This document shows, piece after piece, positions 47,779 to 59,251 of a stretch of DNA of 64,000 nucleotides. This stretch comes from Triglochin maritima. Taxonomy: Eukaryota > Streptophyta > Magnoliopsida > Alismatales > Juncaginaceae. The stretch is from the NCBI GenBank assembly GCA_963682175.1, contig OY821772.1, positions 13,632,743 through 13,696,742 on the forward strand, given 5' to 3'. Made by a program: the position numbers and the translations under genes. The notes under the pieces were generated by a model, which saw nothing but the letters and a program-made list of their open reading frames with translations, searched no databases and had not been told where the DNA came from. The stretch's first letter is position 1. Each line of letters begins with the position of its first letter.

Positions 47779-50700
47779 ATGTCGAATATTCAACCTATTG
47801 TGCGTTCTATGATTGAAAAACATATTTTGGCAAATGATGACTCAAACTTCATAAGCTGGCAACTCAAGCTCAATATCGTGTTGAAGTTTGAGAAACTATC
47901 TCATATTTTGGATGGTGAAATCCCAAAATTAAATGAGAAGGCAACCGATAGCGAGAAAGAGGCAAAAGTCAAGTGGGAAGATCAAGAGAACCAGGTTCAC
48001 GGTCTAATATTGGTCTTCATGGGTGACTCGCTTAAAGCTAAATACTTGGATTCAAAACCCAATAAGACCATGGAAGCTTTAACAAAGATGTTCATGGATA
48101 GTGCTAGAAAGGAGCATTATAAGACCACCATCACACTCACAATGTACCACATGGTGGAGGGAACATCGATATCCATGCATTTTCTCACTATGCAAGGATA
48201 CCTTGAGAAGTTGTCAAAGCTCTCTTCCCCGATGCCCGATGACATTGCGGAAGATTTGATTCTTGGCTCTCTTGCCCCGTCCTACAAGGACGTCATTATG
48301 CACTATCATGTGCATGAGAAAGGGGTGAGTCTTGAGGAACTTCACAACACTCTCAAAACGGCTGAAGTTGACATGGGCAAGGGTCGGGACAAGCACGTCC
48401 TAGCCGTCCATGGAGGGAGCAAGAAGATCACCAAAGGTAAAGGCAAATTCACCAAAAATACGTCAATCAAGAGCAAGGGAGTAGGAGGTGCTCGTACGAG
48501 TGCCTCAAGGGGGAATTCTTCGAAATCTCTCCCAACACGGAGTGTTTTCACTGTGGTGAAAAGGGACACATCCGGCCAAATTGCCCCAAGTACAAGGAAG
48601 ACCTTGACAATGGAGTGATTGAGCGTAAGTGCCCCAAAAAGGCCAAAGGTATATTTGTTATTGAGATAAATTTATCCACATCTGTCCATGATTGAGTAAT
48701 TGATACTGGATCTTGTGCTCACATAATTTCTAATGTGGAGCTACTAAAGGATAGGAAGGAACTCGTGAAGAACAATATGATTTTGAAGGTCGGAAATGAT
48801 GCGAGCGTTGCTGCGATTGCACAAGGTTCTGTGGAGCTTCAATTAACTAGTGGTTTAAATTTATGTTTAAACAACTTTTATTATGTGCCTTCGATTAGAA
48901 AGAATATTATTTCTGTATCATGTTTGGATATGGATAATTTTAATATAAATATTTCAAATTCTTGCTTGTCTATATCGAAGAATAGTATTTTCTATGCAAA
49001 TGCATTCGTGAGGAATGATCTCTATTTGTTTGAATTGAATAATAGACAAATCTTAAACATCAATAACAAAAGGCTTAAAACTGCTCACGTGAATGATACA
49101 CTCTTGTGGCACTATCGTCTTGGTCACATAAATGAAAAACGCATCAAGAAATTGCAAGAAGCTAACCTTCTTGGTCAACTTGATTTTAAATCATTGGAGA
49201 CGTGCGAACCTTATCTAATGGGCAAAATGACCAAGAGGCCTTTCAAGAAGAAAGGACCGAGAGTGAATGACTTGTTGGATTTGATGCATTCCGATGTATG
49301 TGGTCCGATGAGTACTAGTACAAGAGACGGTTTTAGGTACTTCATTACGTTCATGGATGACTATAGTCGTTATGACTATATTTATATAATGAGAAACAAA
49401 AGTGAATCCTTTCACAAGTTCAAGGAATTCAAGAATGAAGTAGAGAACCAACTCAACAAGAAAATCAAGTCTCTACGAACGAATCGTGGAGGTGAGTACT
49501 TAAGTACCGAATTTGACTCATTCCTAAAGGAGTGTGGTATTGTACCACAACTCGCCCCTCCCGGTACACCTCAGTGGAATGGGTATCCGAAAGGAGGAAT
49601 AGGACATTACTCGACATGGTTCAATCAATGATGAGTCAAGCTGAATTGTTGCTTTACTTTTGGAGTTATACCCTAGAAGTTGCGGCTTACACACTAAATA
49701 ATGTTTCATCCAAATCCGTAGAGAAAATGCCTTATGAGCTATGGAGTGGTAAAACACCTAGTCTCAATTTTCTCAAGATTTGGGGTTATGAGGCCTAAGT
49801 CAAGAGATTGACGTCGACCAAACTTCAACCAAAAGTGGATAAGTGCTTCTTTATAGGTTATCCTCGTGAGACAAGAGTATACTACTTTTGGCATATAACC
49901 TCCAATCGAGTGATTGTAGAGAGGGATGCTGTATTTCTAGAAAAGGAATTTTTGAAAAGAATGAAAAGTAGTGGGAGTAGAGTTGTGCTTGAGGAGACTC
50001 AAGATATTCTACAAGATCATGAAATGAATGGTGACATTCAAGATCATGAAGGCCCAACCGAGGTTCCTTTGGTTAGTGGGACATGAGTGAGATACCCTCG
50101 CAAACAATTGTGAGAGAAACTCAATCTTCCCCACCTAGTGTACGTTCAATAATCGAACACGAACCAATTCCACACGAAATTGTGGAAGAAATTCGAGAAG
50201 TACACGTAGAACCAAAAGAACTTAGAAGGTCAACGAGGGAAAGGAAGAAACCCGATATGTATTTGGGACTTCATGAGATCATGGTACGAGATACCGATGA
50301 TCCATCGACCTTTCAAGAAGCAATGGAAAGAGAGGACTCCAAATTATGGTTTAAAGTCATGGAATCCGAAATAGAATCTATGTATGATAATCAAGTGTGG
50401 AACTTGGTTGACCTTCCTCAAGAAAAAAAGGTCATTCAAAATAAATGGGTTTTCAAAAGGAAGATGGACATGGATGAAAACTTGACAATCTACAAAGCAA
50501 GGCTTGTAGGAAAAGGTTTCACTCAAGTTCAAGCAATTGACTATGATGAAACTTTTTCACCGGTTTCCATGTTCAAGTCTATTCGGATTTTGCTCGCTAT
50601 TGCCACATTTCATGATTATGAGATATGGAAAATGGATGTCAAAACGGCGTTCCTTAATGGGAACTTGGAGGAGGATGTGTATATGGTACAACCTCAAGGT

Positions 50701-51874
50701 TTTGAATATCCAAAGAATAACGAGAAAGTATGCAAGCTTCAAAGATCCATTTATGGATTGAAGCAAGCATCAAGGAGTTGGAACTAGCGTTGTGACGAAG
50801 ACGTCAAAAAGATTCACTTCGTCCAAAGTAAGGAAGAGCCTTGTATATACAAGAAGGTTACTGGGAGTCATATAGTGTTCTTGATCTTATATGTCGATGA
50901 CATACTCCTCATGGGAAATCATATACCTTTGCTTGAGCAAACAAGAAGTTCATCGAAATCTGCATTTTCGATGAAAGATATGGGTGAGGCTCAATACATC
51001 TTGGGAATCAAGATATATAGAGGTAGATCCTGTAGACTCATTGGCCTAAGTAAATGTACATACATTGACAAGGTCTTGGAAAGGTTCAGTATGAACAACT
51101 CCAAAAAGGGAAATGTGACAATGAGTATGGGTGTGCAACTCAAGAAGTCTCAACGTGCTAAATCACGTAAAGACTTGGATTACACGAAGGATATCCCTTA
51201 TGCTTCAGCAAAAGGATCGATCACGTACGTGATGACTTGCACAAGACCTGATGTCTCGTATGCTCTAAGCATGACAAGTCCTCACCAATCCAACGCAGGT
51301 CCTGAGCATTGGAATGCGGTCAAGAATATTCTAAGGTACCTTAACCGGACCAAAGATAAGTTTCTTGTTTATGGAGGACAAAGGGAGTTAATAGCCGAGG
51401 GTTATTCGAATGCGAGTTTCATGAGTGATCCCGATTATAGAAGGTCGCAATCAGGATATGTCTTCCTTCTGAATGGTGGAGTTGTGAGTTGGCGTAGTTG
51501 GAACGGCCGACTCAACCACCACTTCTGAAGTAATGGTTGTCGCTGAAGCGAGCAAGAAAGGAGTGTGGATTAAGGAGTTCCTTGAAGAGATTGGAGTAGT
51601 TCCCTCGTGCAAGGGACCAATAGAGCTATTGTGCGATAATAGTGCATCTATCTCGCAAATCAAGGATCCCAAATCACACCACAAAGTGAAGTAAATGGAT
51701 ATTAAGTACTTTGTCACACGTGACTTCATCGATGAAGGCAAAATAAATCTGTTATGGGTGGACACAAACAGCAACACAGCTGATCCATTCACCAAACCTT
51801 TATCCCAAGCCAAGGGCGAAATGCATTTCGAGTCCATGGGTCTGAGGAACCATGTGAATTGGCTTGATGAGTGA
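47779..51874 (+). pseudogene. gag-pol: Copia gag-pol polyprotein pseudogene
   Basis: Gag starts at ATG 47779 (MSNIQPIVRS) with a UBN2 domain. A one-base shift in a G run near 48509 precedes the knuckle CFHCGEKGHIRPNC (48543-48584). The protease VIDTGSCAHI (about 48696) follows a TGA at 48693 that replaces Trp. Then come pre-integrase LLWHYRLGHI, integrase from about 49260 (MHSDVCGPM, YFITFMDDYSRY, RGGEY) with a frameshift near 49580 before ERRNRTLLDM, RT from about 50390 (NKWVFKRKMD, WKMDVKTAFLNGNLEEDVY, LYVDDILLMG at about 50887) with TAG at 50785, and RNase H (AEASKKGVWIKEFLEEIG, to TGA 51872). The gag-protease-integrase-RT-RNase H order is Copia-specific. It is not functional. Confidence 0.9.
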
Positions 51875-51941
51875 TTAGAGAGGGTTACCCTAGTTATTAT
51901 TGTTTTATACATTGAGAATGTATGTGAAAGAAAACTTTGAT

Positions 51942-51955
51942 AAAAAGTGGGAGAT
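51942..51955 (+). other. Polypurine tract of the Copia element
   Basis: AAAAAGTGGGAGAT directly before the 3' LTR start, whose TG has become TA. Confidence 0.75.
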
Positions 51956-52118
51956 TAAAAGGAATATGTTCTAAAAGTTTACTTTTATATGTCAACTATT
52001 ATGAATTGGATGTGCAAATATTTTGTTCCTTGATTATGGTATTCATCTTTTGGAAGTGTTAAGGAAGCGATTCTTGGTCCTTAACCGTAGAGCTCTAAAA
52101 GATAATGGTTTACATAAA
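51956..52118 (+). repeat. 3' LTR of the Copia element, first piece
   Basis: It aligns with 44110-44273 of the 5' LTR and is cut after TTTACATAAA by element C. Confidence 0.92.
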
Positions 52119-53173
52119 TGGTTGACATCATTTCATGCATACATTTGTGTCTTATATCCGTTATCTTTCACCTAAACAATGCTACGTAACGAGTTTTATG
52201 TTTGAATTTCAGAAATAAATAGGTTTGAGGAGAAGAAGCATAAAAGGACCCAAAAGTAGGAAAATTGACTGATTTGAGAGACTTATGAACAAAGATGCAA
52301 GAGAGAGGGACCCGAATGCAAAACCAAAGGACCAACGAGCAAATGAAGAAACTCCACACCATCATGGGGAGTATTTTGGCAATTCTATTCAGGTCGGAGC
52401 TCCAGTTCTCCGTTATGTGAGTCTGAAATCAATAAAAAATTCCTTGTTATGTTGCTTCTTTTTTGGTTCTTGCATGTTTAGCTTAATTCTCTTTTATTAA
52501 ATCTAGTAGGCTTAGTTTATATGTTTTCCTATCTTAGTATAATAGTTAGTTTAATGGTTAGTGAGTAAAATCACTCCCCTTTGAGGGGTGGAGATGATAC
52601 TTATATATGCAATTAAGAATGGAAAAATGCTTTATTTTGAAATGCGTTGATTAATATGAATGTATGCTTGCTTGTTAGAGTAGAATACTTCACTTGATGG
52701 GTTTTGCCACAAATCTTAGACACCTCCCATGCTTGTTTAGGTTCTGAAATAACCAGATTGTGCATATGAATGTTAATGAAATAGGTTAGTGATTGAATTG
52801 ATGGGTTTTGCCATGACAAGTAGACACTTCCTATACATGAAAACACTACCTCCACTTGTGCCCATTGGAATGCATTCTTACCTTCCTATTGCATGTGTGT
52901 AATCACTCCACCCCCTAAGGGTCTCTCTCTTCCTTATTCACATCTTAGTATTAAGTTCTCTTAGTTTAGTTCGAAGTAATCGTTAGTCGTTTTCCTTTGC
53001 ATTTTCTTCTTAGTAGTTTAGTGTAGCGTAGATTATCATAAAAAAACCTTTCCCCTTTTTGTTGCCACTTGACTTCGTGCAAACCAGAGATTGCTCTTCT
53101 CCCCGTGGATCAACCCGTATTTGTCACGTCTTCACCGACGTCGTGCACTTGCGGTAGTTTAAACAATTAAACA
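52119..53173 (+). repeat. 5' LTR of element C, promoter region deleted
   Basis: TGGTTGACATCA ... CAATTAAACA, 1055 bp. Compared with B, the segment after GGTCGGAGCTCCAG (about 52406) is missing, including the palindromes, USE and TATA. Confidence 0.88.
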
Positions 53174-53179
53174 TGTTTT

Positions 53180-53197
53180 TGGCGTCGTCGTCGGGGA
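53180..53197 (+). other. tRNA-Asp primer-binding site, element C
   Basis: TGGCGTCGTCGTCGGGGA, three transition-type differences from the B PBS. Confidence 0.85.
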
Positions 53198-54263
53198 GGT
53201 GCCAGTCCAGACTCTGGTTTGGACGATTCGGGTGGATTTAATTTTTGTGTTGCAGTTTTGTTTCTTGCAGGAGACTCAAACTGGGAAGGGAAAGAATCTA
53301 GTGAAGTTTGGAGGCGACCTGAGACTTCAAGACCGCCAATCAGCGGCCTTCGACCGCCAACTGGCGGTCTGGTAATCTCATTTCATTTTCTAATTTCTTT
53401 GCCTTGTTGACATAACTGATTTAGAAATGTGGGACTCAATTTTGCATGTTCTGACTATTAGATTGCTCCCAAATTAATAATCAATCTCCCTTTAAGCAAC
53501 TTGGACCCTAAAACCCAAAGCAAAAGATTAGACATTCTTTCTTGTTTAGCTCATGCATCATGTACTCGACTTAGGCACGTAGATTGTCTTTTATTTTAGC
53601 TTTACTTTCAGTTGTTGAGTGTCGGAGTGAGATACGTATTTCCTACTCTCATTCATGTATTTCGTATGAACATGCATTAGTTAGTAGGAATTGCATTGCA
53701 ACAAGTGTGAGTTGAGCGTTTGTGTGGAGAGTTGATTGCTAGATTAAGACTCCAAAACGCTACTAAGGAGGGGTTGTCCCATATAAGATAACGTGGAGAA
53801 TTTCATCACCCTTTCCTTCGCCCCAAAAACAACACTAATTAAGAGCCTAATTTTAAAATCAAGTAGACATTGGTCCTAAAGATTTCGGGCGCATTAGGAG
53901 AGTGATCCGGTCCCAACCGTCATGGCCTGATCGGCGTCGCCCACTCTGTCGATAGTAGGAGAGACGAGATCTCCATATCTTGACTCACTTGCTGGGCTTT
54001 GTGGTCCTCGTCGTAGGGAGGTGAGACGTGTTGAGGCCGTGTGACCTCGCAGTTAGGCGTCGTCTAGCTGTAAGGACCTATATTGACCTTAGGATTGTTT
54101 GAGCTTTGTTTGCTTGTGTGTTTCTACCTGTACCCACCCGCCGTAGCATAAGGACTTCTTCCCTTCTCTCCTGAGTCATTCTCTCTCTTCTGTGTCCTCC
54201 TGTCTTCTCCTCTACGCACATTCTTTGTTAAAAAAATTGGTTTGTGTGTGTGCACCTTTGTGC
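53198..54263 (+). other. Leader of element C
   Basis: Noncoding. PBS-adjacent hairpin 53205-53224; palindrome pair GACCGCCAATCAGCGGCC (53331-53348) and GACCGCCAACTGGCGGTC (53352-53369); the shared TTTCATCACCC and GACATTGG islands at about 53800-53880. Confidence 0.75.
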
Positions 54264-56696
54264 ATGCTTGTGTGGGCACGACACGAGAGTGGCCGTTTGA
54301 CGAGGTGTGTCGTCAACCCTGCTTTGGTAGTCGATTTCTTGACGACTCCCTCCTCCCGTGTCACACACAGTCTGGGTTCAATGGCTGCTCATTACCGCGA
54401 GGAGGAGTAGTTGCTGGACCCACCTATCCCACATGTTCCACCTATTCTTCATGTTCTTCCAGTTCTTGCTCCCATACCTCTCCGTGATCGATTCTACCCG
54501 AGCCGCACCGCTCTACCCTCATGCATCATATTGCCAGAGGCGAATGGGAACCACTTTGAGGTTAAGCCTAAGTTTATTTTCATGCTCCCTCACTTCACTG
54601 GAAAGGGTGACCCCTATATCTTTCTCAGGGAATTTGAGGAGGTTTGTGCTATGTTCAAAATGCAACAACTTAGCACAGACTCCATCCATCTTAGGGTTGT
54701 CCCCTATGCACTGAAGGATGATGCCAAGAAGTGGTTGTACAACAACCAGGAGAATGCATTTAGGACTTGGGATGAGTTTCAGTCTGCATTCCTCAAGACG
54801 TACTTTCCAAATCATCAGACTCAAAAACTGAGGAATGAAATCAATTTGTTTTATCAACATGAGACTGAATCATTCCATGCATACTTAGAGAGGTTCAAGG
54901 ATCTACTATCCTCATGTCTTCACCATGGCATCGAGTTGGGGCGCCTGTGTCAGATTGTTTACGAGGGTCTTCACATCTCGTCCCGAACGCTCCTTGAGTC
55001 CATTTGTCAAGGAGAGTTCTTAGGAAAGGATGAAAGGGATGCATGGGATTTCCTAGAAGACCTCGCTGAGAAAACCATGCAATGGGAGAGTGTGAGGGAA
55101 CCACCAGCATCATCTAGCATAGGAGCGAAGATCGCAAATGCAAACTCGACTAGATCGGGTGCCGCATTTGCCGTCGATACCACTACGGCCACTGAGGCGC
55201 ACATGGTGGCCTTAATGCGTTGTATGGATTCAATTGAGCTCCAAAACCAGCACGATGTGTCACATGTGTCTGCATCTGGTCCAATTCCATGTCATCTATG
55301 TGGTAGGTTAGGTCATATAGGGGGTGAGTGTGCATCCATTCCTCCTGAGATGGAACATGTCAATACTATCTATGATAGATCCAGGAATGACCCATATTCA
55401 TCATCATATAACCTTGGATGGAGGAACCATCCTAATTTTTCATGGTACCATAACAATACCCCAGATGGTCCTTCAAACTTTTCTCGACCACCTAACCGAC
55501 CACACCAACCTCCCATGCATTTATAGTCTTATCAACCACCCTAAAGTCAAAACACCAACCCACCAGGTCTCCTAAATTCTAACAATGAAACCCAGTTTAA
55601 TTCGCTTGAGAACTCTGTAAAAAACTTTATGTCGTCCACGAGTCAAGTCCTTACTTCGAATCAGCAGACCATCAAATCTCTCGAGCTTCAGATGGGCCAA
55701 TTGGCATAGTCTGTACATGAGAGAGAGAGAGAGTCTTCCTAGCCAACTTGTGGCTAACCCCCGTGCTCAACTTCACTCGAACATGCAAAATGCAACTTCA
55801 AGACCACAGGGGGGAAAGTGAACTACGTGGAAGAACCTGTTGACCATGTCAATGTCATTGTGACCCTGAGAAATGGGAAGCAGGTCAACAATCACGTTTC
55901 CTTGCCAGTAAATCCATTTGTGCAGTCCCCTTGTGGGAATGATGGTGAGAAAGAGGCCGAGGGTGAGAGTAATACACCAACGCCTCCTTCTCTGGCTCCG
56001 CATAAGATATACCTACCAAAAGCTCCTTATCCTAGTAGGTTGTCTAAGAAACAGAGTGACAGTGTGGATAAAATGCTGGAGATATTTAAGAAAGTGAATG
56101 TCAACATTCCTTTGTTAGACATGATTCAACAAATACCTCCCTATGCAAAATTCCTGAAGGATCTCTGTACGACTAAGAGAAAAACAACGTCCCTAGCAAA
56201 GCCTTTTTGGCAGCTAATGTGAGCTCGATCATTTCAAACCCAACATACGTAAAATTGAAGGACCCAGGTAGTCCAACAATTTCATGTATCATTGGGGGAC
56301 TCTCGCATTAATAATGTCTTGCTAGATCTAGGGTCAGCGGTTAACCTCTTACCAGCTTCTGTGTATCAACGATTAAGCCTAGGCGAGCTCAAGCCTACGA
56401 AAACAACTTTGCAGTTGGCTAATCGTTCGATCAAAGTCACGTTGGGGGTCATTGAAGATGTCCTAATCAAGGTCGCTGATTTCATATTTCCTGTTGACTT
56501 CGTCGTCCTTGAGACCGAACCAATCAAGACTACCCACTCTCAGATTCCATTGATTTTGGGTAGACCTTTTTTGGCGACGTCAAATGCCTTGATCAATTGT
56601 CGTACTGGACTCATGAAATTGTCGTTCGGGAACTTGACCGTGACATTCCATGTGTTCAATATGTCTAGGCAGCGGCATCTTTCGAGGACCCCATGA
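54264..56696 (+). pseudogene. gag-pro: gag-protease pseudogene of element C
   Basis: From ATG 54264 (MLVWARHESG). TAG at 54408 breaks the frame, then gag is open to TAG 55524: capsid-type domain with FEVKPKF, LREFEEVCAMFKMQQL and YEGLHISSRTLLESICQGEF, then the CCHC knuckle CHLCGRLGHIGGEC (about 55290-55333). After further stops (near 55690) the linker and YAKFLKDLCTTKRKT (about 56140) lead, across a one-base shift near 56210, to the protease with LLDLGSAVNLLP (about 56313), where the conserved Ala-Ser is inverted, and IPLILGRPFLAT. Close to element D. Confidence 0.85.
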
Positions 56697-59251
56697 AAAT
56701 TAATCTTATCTGGGACTTGGAAGAAGAAATAGAAGAAGAGTACCCCCTGATTCATGAAAATCTAAGTGCTTACATCATGGATGATTACGATCATGAAGAG
56801 GACGGGGGCGAGTTGAGCAATGATGTGCATGTTATTCAGTACATGCGAGCTTCTCCTATCTTACATCTCAAGCTAGATATCACACCTCGCCATGAGGAAA
56901 CACCCACAATTGAGCTTAAAGAACTCCCTAAGGAACTGAAACACATTTTTCTTGGTCCCGACAAGTCATTTACGGTGATTATTTCATCGATGTTGACTGG
57001 TGATCAGGAAGAACGTCTGATTCAAGTCCTAAAGGAGCACAAATCAGCCATTGGGTGGTCCTTGAAGGACATTAAAGGAATAAGTCCCGACGTCGTGCCG
57101 CACCACATCTTTATGGAGGATGAGGCATGACCACGTCGCGACCCACAAAGGCGTTTAAATCCAGCAATGACAGAAGTAGTTAAGAAAGTGATCATCAATT
57201 GTTTAGATCATGGCATCATTTTTCCCATTTCGGACAGTACTTGGGTAAGTCTTGTCTAGGTTGTGCCCAAAAAGTCAGGTATCACTGTTGTCCAGAATGA
57301 CAACAATGAGCTTGTACCCACACGACTTCAAACTGGGTGGCGAGTTTGCATTGACTATAGGAAGTTGAACGCGGTCACGCGTAAGGACCACTTCCCTCTA
57401 CCTTTCATCGACCAGATGTTGGAGAGACTCGTTGGGCACACCTATTACTGTTTCCTTGATGGTTATTCGGGGTACAATCAAATCCCAGTCACCCCAAACA
57501 CCAGAAGAAAACCACGTTCACCTGTCCTTTTGGGACGTTTGCTTATAGACGGATGCCTTTTGGACTATGCAATGCACCAGCAATATTCCAACGTTGCATG
57601 TTGAGTATCTTTTCCGATATGGTCGAGAACTTCTTTGAGATTTTCATAGATGATTTCTCGGTTTATGGCACCTCCTTTGATGAGTGCTTGCACCACCTGA
57701 GCCTGGTTCTCAAGAGGTGTTCGGAAACGAACTTAACCCTTAATGGGAAAAGTGTTATTTCATGGTTACAAAAGGCATCGTTTTGGGTCACGTGGTATCT
57801 CATGATGGTATCAAGGTGGATAGGGCAAAGATTGACCTTATTTCTAAGCTTCTGCCACCCACCTTGGTAAAAGAAATCCGGTCATTCCTTGGACACGTCG
57901 GTTTTTACCGGCGGTTTATTAAGGATTTCAGGAAGATAGCTTGCCCCTTGACGAGCTTGCTTGCTAAAGGTACCTCTTTTGAGTTCACAACCAAGTGCAT
58001 GACTGCATTTGAGTTTCTGAAGCATGAGTTGACCTCCGCTCCTATTATTAAGGTACAAGTGTGGACGCTACCTTTTGAGCTGATGTGTGATGCATTTGAC
58101 TATGCGATAGGAGCAATTTTGGGTCAGAAAGTCGACAAATTGCCTCATGTGATCTACTATGCAAGTCGTACTCTCAATGACACCCAACTCAACTACTCCG
58201 TTACTGAGAAAGAGTTCCTCGCGATCATATGTGCGTTGGAAAATTTTCAACAGAACCTCATTAGGTCGCACATCATCATCTACACTGATCACTCAGTTCT
58301 CTGCTACCTTTTGTCTAAAAAGGATGTGAAACCCCTTCTCCTGCGTTGGATCTTGTTGTTGCAAGAGTTCGACCTTGAAATATGGGACAAGAAGGGATGC
58401 GTGAATGTTGTGGCAGATCACCTTTCTCGCATCCCAGTTGATCTTTCACCGGTGAACGAGTTCTTCCCAGAGGAGAACCATAGGGCAATAGCCTCACCCC
58501 CTGGTTCGCTGACATTGTGAACTATTTAGCAACTGGGGAGGTGCCAGCTCATTGGACACACCGTGAGAAAGCAAAGTTCAAGTCGTTAGTCAAGCACTTC
58601 TATGGGATGATCCCTACTTATTTAAGTATTGTGCTGATCAAATCATAAGGAGGTGCATTCCTAACGACAAGATTCAGAGTGTCTTCTCCTTTTGCCATAA
58701 GGAGGCATGTGGTGGGCACTTCGGTGCCAAGAAAACTGCTGCCAAAGTGCTCCAATGCGGTTTTTACTGGCCCACGTTATTCCAAGGCGCTTTTGCATTT
58801 TGCAAAGCATGTGATAGGTGCCAACGTGTGGGCCGCATTGGCAGACGTGATATGATGTCACTCAATCCTATCTTAGTGGTCAACATCTTTGATGTTTGGG
58901 GAATTGATTTCATGGGTTTTTCCCTGTGTCCCATGGTCACACTTACATTCTTGTTGCGGTTGATTATGTGTCAAAATGGGTTGAAGCAATCCCCACTCGC
59001 ACTAACGATTGCAAGGTTGTGATCAAGTTTCTTAAAGAACATATCTTTACGAGGTTTGGGACACCTCGTTGTATAATAAGTGATTGGGGGACACACTTTG
59101 TGAACCGATCCCTTGAGGTAGTGTTGAGGAAATATTCCATCACGCACAAGTTGGCCACACCTTATCATCCTCAAACTTGTGGCCATGTGGAAATTTCCAA
59201 CTGTCAACTGAAGCAAATTCTTGAGAAAATGATTAATGCTTCAAGGAAAGA
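56693..59251 (+). pseudogene. pol: RT-RNase H-integrase pseudogene of element C, 3' truncated
   Basis: Pre-RT ELPKELKHIFLG and IGWSLKDIKGISPDVVPHHI (to a stop at 57128). RT with CIDYRKLNAVTRKDHFPLPF, CFLDGYSGYNQI, MPFGLCNAPAIFQRCM (57553) and the active site FIDDFSVYG (about 57645). RNase H with [12 protein letters not shown] and [11 protein letters not shown] (58080-58300). Integrase with the HHCC finger (HKEACGGHFGAKK, CKACDRCQR, about 58690-58825), first Asp in WGIDFMG, second Asp in IISDWGTHF, Glu in GHVEISN (about 59185). Frames change at about 57560, 57760 and 58920. It ends after SRKDW at 59251; the downstream frame is Copia LTR. Confidence 0.9.

Larger units (their letters stand above)
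52119..59251 (+). mobile_element. Athila-like element C with pol, 3' truncated
   Basis: 5' LTR 52119-53173, PBS 53180-53197, leader, gag-protease 54264-56696 and RT-RNase H-integrase to 59251, where the sequence switches within integrase to Copia LTR. The 3' noncoding region and 3' LTR are deleted. It is the only Athila-like copy here with pol. The LTR is close to B's at its 5' end. Confidence 0.9.
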
